64,000 bases of DNA from Atopsyche davidsoni (lineage: Eukaryota; Arthropoda; Insecta; Trichoptera; Hydrobiosidae). Shown here in pieces: positions 22,758-33,105 of the stretch. Each line of letters opens with the position of its first letter. The stretch's first letter is position 1. Under the pieces are notes generated by a model. It was not told where the DNA came from. It made no database searches and worked only from the letters and a program-made list of their open reading frames with translations. Both the position numbers and the translations under genes were made by a program. The stretch covers positions 62,001 through 126,000 of the forward strand of contig JAILWY010000015.1 in assembly GCA_022113835.1 (NCBI GenBank), read 5' to 3'.

Positions 22758-23006
22758 TGTGACCATATGTCACAATATACGTACAACTCGCGGCTGTATG
22801 TTCACTGAGATTTGTAAGATCTCTACTTTATTAACGACGGATGTTTAATCCACCGGAGCGATACTACACGGCAAATACGCCGCCAAAATAACGCCGACTC
22901 GCGGCCGAATATTCTGTGGGCGAGCGTGGCCTCCACGCCCGTCTCTGAACTAACACTGCCCTTCCAAGGCGAAGGGCGGGTTTATAATACTATCCTAGGT
23001 CTCACA
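22758..23006 (-). mobile_element. LTR-like block (minus orientation)
   Basis: On the minus strand it runs from TGTGAGACC to GTCACA. It has a TATA-like TATTATAAACCCGCCC and an AATAAAGTAGAG polyadenylation-like signal in LTR order. No internal domain or clear target duplication, so it is only a candidate solo LTR. Confidence 0.35.
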
Positions 23007-23149
23007 AAAAATAGAACGCTATCGTGAGACCCAAATTTATATAAATCAAGTACATCTGTACGATTTTAAGGATGGTACCACCATCTATGTTTGGTTGGTA
23101 GTATGAGCTATCAAAGTGGTGATAGCTCAGGGAACTGTTTTGCGAGCCA

Positions 23150-23456
23150 TGTGACATATGAGTCATATGACGGCGAATTTATGACCTAGAGAGGGGGGGG
23201 GGGGGGGCAGTAACGTATAAAAGGGCGGGCTGGCCTTCAGCTCGTCCTCTATCTCTCTATCTCTCTATCTCTCTATTTTTCTATTTCTCTCTACTCTATT
23301 TTTCTCTCTATTCTCTGTTATGTTCTATGTGATATTGTATTGTATGTTGCCTTTTAAGTATCGAACAAGTGTTAGCTGTATCGATAAGTTTCAATCAAAT
23401 TGTAATAAAACGGAAGTTATAGAATCCGGATTTTATTGACGAACGAGACGCGCATC
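23150..23456 (+). promoter_or_regulatory. LTR-like promoter with TATA box
   Basis: Contains a run of 14 G, then GTATAAAAGGGCGGGC (about 23,214), a (CTATCTCT)n pyrimidine tract, and GTAATAAAACGG near the end. This resembles a solo LTR (U3-R-U5) of a retrotransposon; termini are uncertain. Confidence 0.4.
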
Positions 23457-23931
23457 ATACCTTAAAATGAAAGATAACGACCATTAATCCCGGTCGAGAA
23501 GCGAGCCGAAGATCTAGCAAGTGTGGGCTGAATTTACGACTCAGCGGGATCCACGCATGCTGCGGATCGGCGCGTTCAACATCCTAAGTATATTCTAAGA
23601 GATAACTCTCGAGATTGAATATTTATGACCTCACATCTGTATGCAATAAACTTATACTATGCATCTCGAGAGTTGTACATGTCCCTAAAATATCAAATCA
23701 TTTATTATCTGCTGCTAAGTGTCTGTTTAGAATATCTTAATTTTCAATAATTCATCCGTGGCCGAGTAAAGGTCCACGTATAAAAAACATTTCGTTCCTG
23801 GAAGGACCGAGGGTTGTTATTACGAGCATCTAAATAGCTCATCATGTGCTTCAAATAGCAATACATTTATTTAACAAAAATATTTAACTTTAGTTAATGG
23901 AACTGGTATTTATTTTGTAATACTCCATTTT

Positions 23932-24120
23932 ATAACAATAAAATAAAACCAAATGGTTTTGGAGACTACGTTTATTTTGCTTATAGCGAGAGCTCTTTCG
24001 CCGAACACGGCATCTTCAAGTCTTCAAGAGTCTTGAAGATGCCGTGTTCGGCGAAAGAGCTCTCGCTATAAGCAAAATAAACGTAGTCTCCAAAACCATT
24101 TGGTTTTATTTTATTGTTAT
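23932..24120. repeat. Near-perfect 189-bp foldback, family D copy 2
   Basis: Arms of about 88 bp are virtually identical inverted copies (start ATAACAATAAAATAAAACCA; centre around AAGTCTTCAAGAGTCTT). The whole element can form one hairpin. Direct repeats TATTTAACTTTAGTT lie just outside on both sides. Confidence 0.9.
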
Positions 24121-24129
24121 TTAACTTTA

Positions 24130-24790
24130 GTTTTATCTTAATTCTAAAGTCAATACAACACTTGAATGCACTAATAAATTATTCAAAGGACCCTTGCAGG
24201 CGCGCAGTACCCTGAATCCATGAGTGGAAATGTCACATAATTTAAACTCAATAGGTTTTAAAAACACAAATATTAAAGCCAGAGGGGCTCGCTTCAACTG
24301 AGACCTCCAGAGGGGATGTCATATATCACTTGTCACTGGTGAATTTACGATTTTAAACATAATATCTATATAAAGAGTATCGACTCGGCGACCACTTATT
24401 ACTTTACCAATAACAAATCATATCTAGATTGAGTTATATTTTAAAGGAATTGATCTTGCCATCGGGTTGCCAACACTGGAGATAATCCCGAGTTTCGAAA
24501 CTAGCTGGGGAAATGAATAAAAACACCACGTAAGGCACCCTATATATGGAGCATGGAGTTTCACGGAGAGCGCATGGAGCCTTGCGTACACACGGGGAAG
24601 GCGTGGCTCGACAGAACCGCTCCAAATATTTACATTTTATGCAGCCAAAACCAATACTATTAGATGCGCCAGTGCTCTCAACTTTAAAATTTAGTTTGTG
24701 TGTAAACTGGGGTGGCGTCGTACGGGTATTAATAAGACCCGAAACATGTTACATGTATGCGAATACTATGTGAGACCGAATGTCTAATGC
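24130..24790. other. No gene recognised
   Basis: Mixed composition. A modest GC-richer stretch at 24,540-24,620 has open frames on both strands but no splice or domain support. Confidence 0.35.
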
Positions 24791-24796
24791 TCAAAG

Positions 24797-25014
24797 TATT
24801 ACTATTTTTGAGTAAAATACTTGAGTGATTTTCCACATGTTCGTTTTTATTAGTGACCGGTTTCGCCAACCTTTCTTTCACGTTGGCATTATCAACAATT
24901 GTTTACCTAATTGCTTATTATTATATAAAATCTCACACTGTTTGATAATTATTTTACTAAAAAATATTAAAATGGAATTCCACCAAGTACTCTCTGTCAA
25001 AAATATTGAATTCC
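24797..25014. repeat. MITE family A copy
   Basis: Full-length-like copy with both halves: GAGTAAAATACTTGAGTGAT, GACCGGTTTCGCCAACC, then AAAATGGAATTCCACCAAGT and ACTCTCTGTCAAAAATATTG. Confidence 0.9.
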
Positions 25015-25050
25015 TCAAAGTGTTATGTTATGTGTATTATTATATAAATA

Positions 25051-25560
25051 CTAGAAATGTATCCCGTCATAGAATGACGCGCATTCGATGAACGATGCAA
25101 TGGTGTTTGAACATAATAAGATGAATAATTGCTTTCATTTTGTACCATCAGTTGGATGAAGTTCTGTGATATACTTGGCCTTGAACTTTGAAGCAGAGTG
25201 GCCCACTGTTAATTTAGCTCCCATTGATGCAGAAGATATACTGTTATCGTATGATCTTATTTTTCTCTTGAAATTTCCATTATAAATATCCTTTAAATAT
25301 ACTGGGGAAATAGGCCTTGCTGGTAGTTTCACTTTACTTTTGTGACAGTAATCGTTGAACTTTCCATCTGATGGGTTTCTGCTTGATAATGTAAAGCATT
25401 GCAGAATCGACAGGTCACACTAATTAATCCGAAGACAAACGCAGCGTTCGCTGTGCATCAGTTTCTTTTTGTCTTGAGGTCGATGCGCGTACTCGAATTT
25501 TAAGAAGACGCTGCTCACGTTTTCCTTCCAACTCATTGCTTGACATTTATGTCACATTTC
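25051..25560 (-). mobile_element. Helitron fragment (minus strand)
   Basis: The minus-strand 3' end reads TTTCTAG followed by T, preceded by a small hairpin (CGTCAT/ATGACG), the usual Helitron ending. Upstream it encodes a Lys/Arg-rich segment and then KRKIRSYDNSISSASMGAKL, matching the N-terminal region of Helitron replicase-helicase proteins. Frames are broken. Confidence 0.6.
25135..25560 (-). pseudogene. Helitron-encoded protein, N-terminal fragment
   Basis: Residues resembling the basic leader (REQRLLKIRVRASTSRQKE) and the KVKLPARPISPVYLKDIY to NIRSYD-type block of Helitron proteins. A stop near 25,420 and loss of all Rep and helicase motifs show it is dead. Confidence 0.6.
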
Positions 25561-25769
25561 GTGTCACAAACAACGCATCACTTTTCACTGCACTGTTCTT
25601 TATTTGATGCAGTCTTTATCACGTTCAATTGTGAAATTCTTGTTGAATTACGTTTTCTGTGCGTAGACGGTGTTATTTTGAGTTATTAAGGGTCTAGGTC
25701 CCATAATCGAGTTTTTTTTATCATTTTCTAGTCCGTTTTGCGAAAAATCGACTGCACCAATCAATAAGA

Positions 25770-26165
25770 TTTAAATGTAAAAAGTTTGGTACATCCCTTC
25801 TTCTGAACACAATATATTTTTATTTCTTATAAATATACTATTAATATGATAAATATGTGTTTTTCCGATTAAAATGTAGGAATTTGGAGATTCGTCTGGT
25901 ACATTTTCCAAGAATCCTAAACATTTAAAAGTCTTTTTTTCAATTGGAATTAAAAGATTAAATATAAACCATGTGCGTCTTTTGGTTTTGAAAAGTCGTC
26001 ATTTTAACCAATTTTTCAACATATTTAAGATTTTATTTTACCCTAAAAATGGACGTTAATTAAATAATAAAAATTAGATAAATATAATTTATAGTTTTTT
26101 CAATACTGTGTAAAAAAATCAACTCTCGATATAGCAAAATAAATTGACAATTAAATTAATTAAAT
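25770..26165 (+). repeat. Dispersed repeat family C, copy 2
   Basis: Forward copy forming the left arm of a composite inverted structure whose right arm is 26,245-26,378. Confidence 0.75.
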
Positions 26166-26241
26166 GACACGATTTCGCCAGGTAATGGACTGCCCTCTGG
26201 TGTGCCAACCAGACACCAGAGACAGCCCAATCGTGTCATTT
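26162..26241. repeat. 80-bp hairpin element with 13-bp inverted ends
   Basis: AAATGACACGATT and AATCGTGTCATTT form the ends. An inner stem, CTCTGGTGT/ACACCAGAG, extends the fold. A related fragment begins at 26,421. Confidence 0.85.
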
Positions 26242-26244
26242 TTA

Positions 26245-26378
26245 AAAATAATATGGCGCACATGGTTTATATTTAATCTTTTAATTTCAATTTAAAAAAA
26301 AACTTTTAAATGTTTAGGACTCTTGTAAAATGGGCCAGATGAATCTCCAAATTCCTACAATTCAATCGGAAAAAAAAA
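26245..26378 (-). repeat. Dispersed repeat family C, inverted copy
   Basis: Reverse complement of the middle of family C (GTTTAGGACTCTTGTAAAAT, GAATCTCCAAATTCCTACA). Confidence 0.75.
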
Positions 26379-26509
26379 ATTATCTTAATCATTTCGATAT
26401 AGAAAAATAAAGTGACAATTAAATGACACGATTTCGCCAGGTAATGCACTGACTGTGGTGTCCGGTTGGACACCAGAGGCAATTAAATGGCTGGGAGCAA
26501 CTGCCTTAA

Positions 26510-27350
26510 TGATGTGGTTCATAATTTCTAATGCAATTTCGATAAAAAAAAATAGAGGTGGCACTTGTGTCAAACTGACAAACTGGAAATTTATTTTTTT
26601 GTAAAAGTTCTAAATTTGAAATTCTTGCGGTGAAGAACTGAATCATATAATTCGTACATATTGAAATTCGCTAAAGCATATTTTATAGTTTATGAATGAA
26701 AATATTATTCTATCGTCTTGAAATTCGGCACATAGCTGCGGAAAAATTTACTTAACTTATGTGCAAAAAATCAGCGTTGTATCTTTTAAGATATTCTATA
26801 GAAAACCAAAAATCGAAACATACACACATACACACATTTTTTATTTTAAAATTTCAGTATAATTTTTTTTATTGCTGAATTTTAATTCCTATTTGGTAAA
26901 TATAATTATACTGTGCTTGCTCGATGTCTGTTGGTCAAAGCAGTAAATAATATTATATGAAAATATAAAAGAAATCGCAGTGTGTGTTTTATTACAATAT
27001 AATTGATGTTATTTCATTAATCCTTTATAATCACTTTTTTTCGTTCATATCATACAGCACTTGAGTGGCTGATCTAAAAACAAATCACAAAAATGTGGAG
27101 ATGATGAATATAAACATATTTATTAAAGAGCCGATGAAAATCACGAATAAAGCATATTTATTAAAAACAATCGTTTATATCTTCAACTCATTGCTTTTTA
27201 TTCAATTATATATTATAATTTTTTTAATGGGAAATGCACGCTTGTATTGTGAATGGATAATTGTTCTATTCTATTGGTATATATTTTAGGGATTCCCGGT
27301 AAAATATAAAAATTTTCAAGAAAAAAAATCTTTCCGTAATAGATTGCGAG
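26510..27350. other. No gene recognised
   Basis: AT-rich with long open but low-complexity frames (for example 27,065-27,289). Confidence 0.35.
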
Positions 27351-28054
27351 AGATTCCTCAGTCAATACATTAACGAAAGCCAAAGTAAGTTTAATGGCAA
27401 ATCTGGATTGACTCCGGCGGTGAGTCGCGGGGCGCGGGATGTGTAGGCACTCAAGAAATCCGCGAATTAAATCCTCCCTGAACTTAATGCATTTTCCTCA
27501 TGACTTATCTTTTATCTCTTTTAATTAAATTTATATAATGAATTGTCAGGGAATTTATTTTAATTATTATATAATACGAATTGTGGGATCAAATGGATTT
27601 TTACGTTAATTACTCTTACTATTAAATCACTGCTGTATCAGTGAAATAATAATAATATATTTTTTCAAATGTTACATAGTAATGAAAATAATTTTAAGGT
27701 TTATGTCTCGTTAATAAACTAGTTTTAAACTGCCAAGTCATAAACTCTATCTAGTGTGCATAATTATTACTTGCAGTTTTGTCATATTAAGGTTGCGCCC
27801 TATTTATACGACCTAAATGTATTAAAATTATTTTGACGGCACTGCAAAACTAATTAAATTATACCGATAACTCTAACTGTGGAATATACAGTGCTAAGAA
27901 AATGCAAAGCTAAACAAACAGTTTATTAACTTACAAATTTTGTTGATCACTTATTTCCAGATAAATTATTTATATATTTGCTCAACTTGCATAAGTTAAC
28001 AGCGTATATGTTCACGAGGTATAACTTAATGGTTAATATTTTTGCGATCACTTT

Positions 28055-28264
28055 TCAGTGGATGGGTGTGAAGGCAGTGTTCTCCCAGCTGATCCGAAGC
28101 GTTCGAGAGTTCACGTGCAGATGATGCGACGGGTCGCATTTCTCGCAAGTCTTGTCGCAAAAGATTGACTTTTCACTTCCCCGTCGCTCCGACGCTACGT
28201 CCTGTTTGCATACCAATTCACCCCGAGGCGCTTTGCTGCGAGGCTCTCCTTGATGGATCCCCAA
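28055..28264 (-). pseudogene. Possible decayed C2H2 zinc-finger fragment
   Basis: The minus frame includes EKSIFCDKTCEKCDPSHHLH and NSRT, which resembles a C2H2 finger plus linker damaged by small indels. GC content is higher than surroundings. No intact Cys2-His2 spacing, so assignment is weak; a regulatory island is the alternative. Confidence 0.25.
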
Positions 28265-29058
28265 AAAGGAGGCTGTCCGAAGGAAGTACGGACTTTATTC
28301 AGAAGTGCGTCTAATGTTGATTTTACGCAAAAAAGAGCACCTAAAAATTCTGTTTCCTGCTGCTTTTATCACTTTATTATTCTTAGAAATAATTAAATAT
28401 AAAAAAAAAATCGCTGATTGAAATTGAAAACGACATAGAGATTTTTTTTTGTTTTAACAACGGTTTTGGTCATGAATAAATGAATAATCTTTTAGTAGCA
28501 ATTGATTTATTAATGATTACTGCAATTTTCAAATTAAATAATCATTTTTTAATGTCAACATGCTTAAACAACATTTAAAAAGAATGAAAATATATCTTCA
28601 ATAATTTAATATAAAAATATATGATTAACTCGTTCGATCACTTTAAAAGAAAACAATAGAAAAATAAACACCACGGAAAACATGCAAGACACAACTTAAT
28701 GTGAATCTACATATAAATAGTCTTAGCATATCAAGTTTGGTGAATTATTCTTCCTAATTCCTAATTGTATATTTAAATGCCGCTATAAAATTTACAACTG
28801 CGGTGGCAATCTGTGGCAGTACGACACTTTGGATGGCGCCAGAAGCAGACGCGACTCATTGCATTAAAACAAGCATTCATTTTCGTGTAATGTCATTGAA
28901 ATAAGAGAACTGAAATTCCCTTTAAATACATTTTAAAAAAATCACTCGATACGATTTTACTGGAACAATTGACGAGTATCGAAAGTGTCGAGAGAAAAAC
29001 GAGTAAATAATCGTATTAGCACGCAATCTGTGTTGCTTACTATTTGCATTATCATGCA

Positions 29059-29103
29059 CCTGGGCAACCTGAGCAACCTGAGCAACCTGAGCAACCTGAG
29101 CAT
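29059..29103. repeat. 9-bp tandem repeat
   Basis: CTGAGCAAC repeated about five times in frame, giving Asn-Leu-Ser triplets on the plus strand. Confidence 0.9.
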
Positions 29104-29770
29104 GATGTTTGGTCGCTTAAAGGTAAGAAGTGAATATTTCTTATACATTTTATTTTATATTATATATATTCAGAGCACGGGACTGAATGACCCTAAATAT
29201 TGATGACGATTAAATGATGCAAATATTCTTCACTCATGTTTATTTTTTTATATTCTAAAAACAATACCACCTACCGTTGGTACATTAATGTCTTATATTC
29301 CTTCTAATTTAACTTCCATTATAAGCTAAGACTAAAAAAAATATGTTTATAGCCATAACTTAATATCATACTCAACTTCAGCTGAGAAAGGCGCAAAAAA
29401 ACAAACAAAACCACAATGAAATTATTATATTTATCACAATCACTCATCGGCCACTCCTCAGCTCCCTTTGAAAGATGGTTTGCTTAAAAATTATAGTTAT
29501 ATTATACAAAATCACACACACCGGTGAATCTGGTTTCCAGTAAACTCTGAGTGAAGTTAAAGTACATTCAATAATCAAGTACTCAGGCTATTTCAAAACA
29601 TTTTAAGAGAGTTTTAAAAAGCATCACTTAAACTATTTAAATGGTGGTTGGATTTGTATATTGATTTAAAATAATAAAATATTGAAACTTCATGAATAAA
29701 TTAATATTATCTTAGTGGTAAGCGAATACACTGTGGGGTAACCAAATTAAAACTTTTCAATAATTTGCAG

Positions 29771-30032
29771 ATTACAGGCATCCTGATTGCAAGGCCTTTC
29801 AATATGATGAGGTTTTGCCATCTGCTTCAGTCGTTCTTGTTGTTCATAATGAAATCCTATCTCTTGTATTAAGAACTATATGGAGTGTTATTAATACCGG
29901 TGGTCGATATTTGAAAGAAATAGTTGTAATTGATGACCTATCTGATTATAAACCATTGTTGGGAAAATTAGACTATTATATTAAATCTCGGTTTCCCAAA
30001 AACATGATTATTTTTCACCGTCTGAAAGAAAG
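29771..30032 (+). CDS. GalNAc-transferase exon: start of catalytic domain
   Basis: Acceptor TTTGCAG, donor AAAG/GTTAG. Encodes [20 protein letters not shown] then VVHNE and IVVIDDLSD of the nucleotide-binding fold. Enters with two bases of a split codon and leaves with two (262 nt). Confidence 0.85.
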
Positions 30033-33000
30033 GTTAGATAATGATGACCTTTTGGTATTATTTACTGACTTGCTTGTTTGTTGTATAATTGTTTTTCAAA
30101 ATAACCTTAATTAATATCTAATTATTTTATAATTATCAATCAATCTAGACTACACTTTAATAATTTTGAAATATATTAGGTCTGGGTTGATTCGTGCCCG
30201 CTTAGCAGGAGCTCGATTAGCCACGGGAGATGTCATAGTATTTTTGGACTGTCACTGCGAGGGGACAGTGGATTGGTTGAGGCCGCTGCTTCATCGGATC
30301 AAGCAAGACAGACGAGCAGTGCTTGTTCCAATTATTGATTCAATTGATTCCAAAACCTTATTTTACTCATCCTTTTTGGAATATCAAGTAAGTTTTCTTA
30401 GGCTATGTTTAAGAAGATTCTAATGTTAGCTTTGGAATGTTATATGTAATATTAATATTATAATTTTTTTTTATTGCAGATCGGAGGCTTTAAGCGTACG
30501 GGTAGTTTTGATTGGATACTGGTAAGTGAAAGAGAGAAGGCTAGAAAAGGAAGTGACACCGCTCCTGCTAGGTATGAAAAAATATTTCTATAAATATAAA
30601 ATTGCAATTAATTCGCCATCTAAATAAATCATCTAGGTTATTTTTTTTCCATAACAAATGCTTTCAGAACTCCTACGATGGCTGGTGGATTGTTTGCAAT
30701 GGAGCGCAACTATTTCTGGGAGATTGGATCCTATGATGAAAAGATGGAAGGCTGGGGAGGGGAGAATATTGAAATGAGCTTTTTGTATTTAAAAAATAAA
30801 TATATTGTATGGTATTTACAATGATTCTTTCTTAAATGTGGAATCTTTGCAAATAGAATCGGTGATCTATCTAGAACTGTTATCATGTATTCGCCAAAAG
30901 CTTCTTGTAGAGTTATTTTATAATTTTGTTTTTAGGCGGTGGCATCATGGAGACAATAGGGATGACGACAGTATCAAAGAATCAAAGAAATAATTATTTT
31001 AAGGGAAAATACATATTAAAAGGATTTAAAAAAGTGATTTAGTTTTATTTAAAAATCTAAGATTAATACGATTTTCAATAAATTAAAAGATTAAAATACT
31101 GCAATCGGCCATTTTGACTGAAACACCAATCACAGCGCATGACGTCATACTGACGTCAACAACTCTATGGTATTCAAATTGGTCTATGGTCTTCAATGCA
31201 AACACAATGGCACGCCCGTTACAAATATAGTTAATGACGTCAGAGCGTCTAAAAAATGCTGCGATGACGTCACGCCTCGCGATGTCGCGTTTTCGCGCAC
31301 TTTTGAAAAAATATTATAAAAATGGCTTTAAACATCGTTAAACTCTAGTTTTTTACCGAAATAAAGTTTTTTTCGTAAATAGTAAATGGGTACCCCCATT
31401 ATGGAAGAGGATTTGAAAATCTTTCGTCATGCCTATTCCATGTTCTCATATTGGTCATGTCTTCCGGAAATTCCATCCTTATAAAATCCCCAATAATAAA
31501 GATACCTATAGTAAGATCCCATACTTATTCATCGTAAAAAGTTCAGTAAAAATATTGTATTTCATGTATGCATGCTAATATATAATTTAATATATTTAGG
31601 TATAAATACGGCTCGCCTAGCTCTGGTCTGGATGGACGACTACGCAAAGTTTTTCTTCTTGGGTCGTGAATATTTAATGATACATAAACATTACTTATAA
31701 AAGCAACATTAAACTGTTCAAGGAACTGTTGATAATACGTTATAAATGGATTTCATAATTATGTTATATTTTCTACAGAATATGATTTATTACAAGTCAA
31801 CTACAAATTTATCTATAGAGCGTTATTTATTTTCAGAACACTAGTCTGATTGGAGACATCAGTGAACGCAAAAAACTTCGGGAAAGACTTCAGTGCAAGT
31901 CATTTGATTGGTTTCTGGATAACGTTTATCCAGAAAAATTTATACCCAACAAACATGTTATAGGATGGGGAAGGTAATATATTTTCACACTCATTAACCC
32001 AGCTTGTCACAATTCATCCATATTTTTAAACAAGTTATTATTGTGTTGTGTATTTTGTACTTTTAAATACAATATATTTTCAAGATGTTTCTATTAACCT
32101 GAGAAGTAGTTTTTGTTTTTCACGAGTCTCACAAAAATATTCAGCAATATGAATCGATTATACAATTCTTTCAAATTTAAAGTGTTGGATAGATTTCAGA
32201 ACCCCAAGACTAACTTATGTCTTGACTCTATGGGGGGAGATCCGGAACATCTAGGGGGCGTGGGGTTATACATCTGCCATAAAACGCTGATGCACCCACA
32301 GTTGTACAGCCTAACATTGGAAGGAACAATAAGAACTGAAGAAAAGTGCATACAAGTCCCACAGAAATCGTAAGAATCATTATTAAGAACTATTCAAAAT
32401 CAAATCAAATAACAAATGAACTCATTAACTTTTTTACTTGAGATAAATAACCACTATTTATTTTACTAGCGATGCCATTAGTAGTTTTTAATGGCACTTC
32501 TGGGTTAAATGGCTTTATTATTGTTGTTAGCGGTTGACCTTGCTGAAATGTTAGAAAATATATTTCTCGACTAATGCATGTATTTAAAATATATATTTTT
32601 TTGCTTTTCAGAAATGCAAATTCGAATGGTCGAATTTTTTTCATATCAAACTGCGAATCTGGAAAAAGTGACCAGGTTAAGATAATTTAGAATAGTAGAA
32701 AAAAGCACAAGCAAAATATTTATTGGTAACATTATACATAAAATGAATAGAATTTTCTAGAAATGGAGACAGTTGCCTAGTGGTCAGATTCAGCACATTG
32801 AGAGTCAACTGTGTCTAGATGCAACTGGACTGAAAAGTAGCGATAACATTTTAGTTCAAACTTGTGTTGACGGAAATCCTCATCAAATATGGAATATTGA
32901 ATTTGATAGTACCAATAACTCTGGTAACCCAGCTAAAGGTATAAATATTGAAAATATTAGGTAACAATTTATTATTCCTGCTACTATTGGTAACTTTTTA

Positions 33001-33105
33001 TTAGTGGACAAGCCTTGCAATGAAGTTGTCGTCACTGTAAATTAAAATAAAACGTTTGTTTTTCATTTCAGAAAACCATATCCTGGTATTGAAATGAAGT
33101 GGTAA
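29771..33105 (+). CDS. Polypeptide N-acetylgalactosaminyltransferase (5' end missing, one exon interrupted)
   Basis: Family enzymes transfer GalNAc from UDP-GalNAc to Ser/Thr of secretory proteins in the Golgi, starting mucin-type O-glycans. Exons I assembled: 29,771-30,032; 30,180-30,387; 30,480-30,571; 30,668-30,784; 30,936-30,957 plus 31,437-31,510 (split by an insertion); 31,600-31,662; a 17-nt microexon 31,779-31,795; 31,837-31,973; 32,145-32,369; 32,612-32,675; 32,761-32,960; 33,072-33,105. Motifs in order: glycosyltransferase-A start with HNE, DxH-type [39 protein letters not shown], then [10 protein letters not shown] and a ricin-type lectin domain. The N-terminal cytoplasmic tail, membrane anchor and stem exons were not found. 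The junction between exons at 30,784 and 30,936 does not keep frame by any GT-AG choice I could see. Apart from that and the insertion, phases agree from 30,936 to the stop. It could be a pseudogene or a gene with an allele-specific insertion. Confidence 0.85.
30180..30387 (+). CDS. GalNAc-transferase exon: DxH motif
   Basis: Encodes [20 protein letters not shown] and FLDCHCE; the DxH metal/UDP motif is Asp-Cys-His where most family members have Asp-Ser-His. Donor CAA/GTAAGT. Confidence 0.88.
30480..30571 (+). CDS. GalNAc-transferase exon
   Basis: 92 nt, acceptor TTATTGCAG, donor GCTAG/GTATG; encodes [14 protein letters not shown] and a basic loop. Both phases match neighbours. Confidence 0.8.
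30668..30784 (+). CDS. GalNAc-transferase exon: GGLF and WGGEN motifs
   Basis: Encodes [20 protein letters not shown] and [10 protein letters not shown], the acceptor-binding region. The only nearby donor (TTTTT/GTATTT) leaves a phase that does not join 30,936 in the expected Cys-Gly-Gly frame. Confidence 0.75.
30936..31510 (+). pseudogene. GalNAc-transferase exon split by a 477-bp insertion
   Basis: The 5' piece (30,936-30,957) gives GGIMETI and the 3' piece (31,437-31,510) gives [20 protein letters not shown]. Removing 30,958-31,436 restores the family's [11 protein letters not shown] reading exactly. The 3' end has a consensus donor (A/GTAAGA). The interrupted motif includes the His of the metal-binding VGH segment. 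Confidence 0.8.
30958..31434. mobile_element. 477-bp inverted-repeat insertion inside the GalNAc-transferase exon
   Basis: Ends AGGGATGACGACAG and CTTTCGTCATGCCT are inverted matches (12 of 14). An AT dinucleotide is duplicated at both sides (30,956-30,957; 31,435-31,436). Four TGACGTCA octamers lie at 31,140, 31,151, 31,235 and 31,265. No coding capacity. The superfamily is not clear from the short duplication. Confidence 0.75.
31600..31662 (+). CDS. GalNAc-transferase exon: VWMDDY
   Basis: Joins the preceding exon in phase (A plus GT gives Ser), encoding [20 protein letters not shown]. Two donor choices exist (31,663 or 31,666), with equal phase. Confidence 0.75.
31779..31795 (+). CDS. Candidate 17-nt microexon
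   Basis: Acceptor TTTTCTACAG and donor GTCAAC bracket AATATGATTTATTACAA. It converts the phase left by 31,662 into the phase-0 start required at 31,837, giving YDLLQ before [12 protein letters not shown]. The donor is weak; support is purely by phase and fit. Confidence 0.5.
31837..31973 (+). CDS. GalNAc-transferase exon: end of catalytic domain
   Basis: Encodes [20 protein letters not shown] and [15 protein letters not shown]. Acceptor ATTTTCAG, donor GGGAAG/GTAAT. Confidence 0.85.
32145..32369 (+). CDS. GalNAc-transferase exon: ricin-type lectin repeat alpha
   Basis: Encodes [19 protein letters not shown], then CLD and CIQVPQ, the beta-trefoil lectin repeat. An alternative upstream acceptor near 32,125 would also fit the phase. 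Confidence 0.85.
32612..32675 (+). CDS. GalNAc-transferase exon: lectin repeat beta
   Basis: 64 nt in exact phase between the lectin exons; encodes [17 protein letters not shown]. Confidence 0.8.
32761..32960 (+). CDS. GalNAc-transferase exon: lectin repeat gamma
   Basis: Encodes [20 protein letters not shown] and QIWNIEF, the last lectin repeat with CLD and QxW-type signatures. Donor TTAG/GTAACA. Confidence 0.85.
33072..33105 (+). CDS. GalNAc-transferase terminal exon
   Basis: Acceptor CATTTCAG; encodes [10 protein letters not shown] and TAA stop, in phase. Confidence 0.7.

Noticed and set aside
28985..29122. First exon of the GalNAc-transferase (hydrophobic segment and AAAG/GTAAGA donor)
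   Set aside because: The frame has no upstream ATG, and its phase does not join the exon at 29,771.
30956..31436. The 477-bp insert as an AT-AC or GT-AG intron
   Set aside because: No GT or U12-type donor at the left edge and no usable acceptor at the right; inverted ends and AT duplication fit a transposon better.
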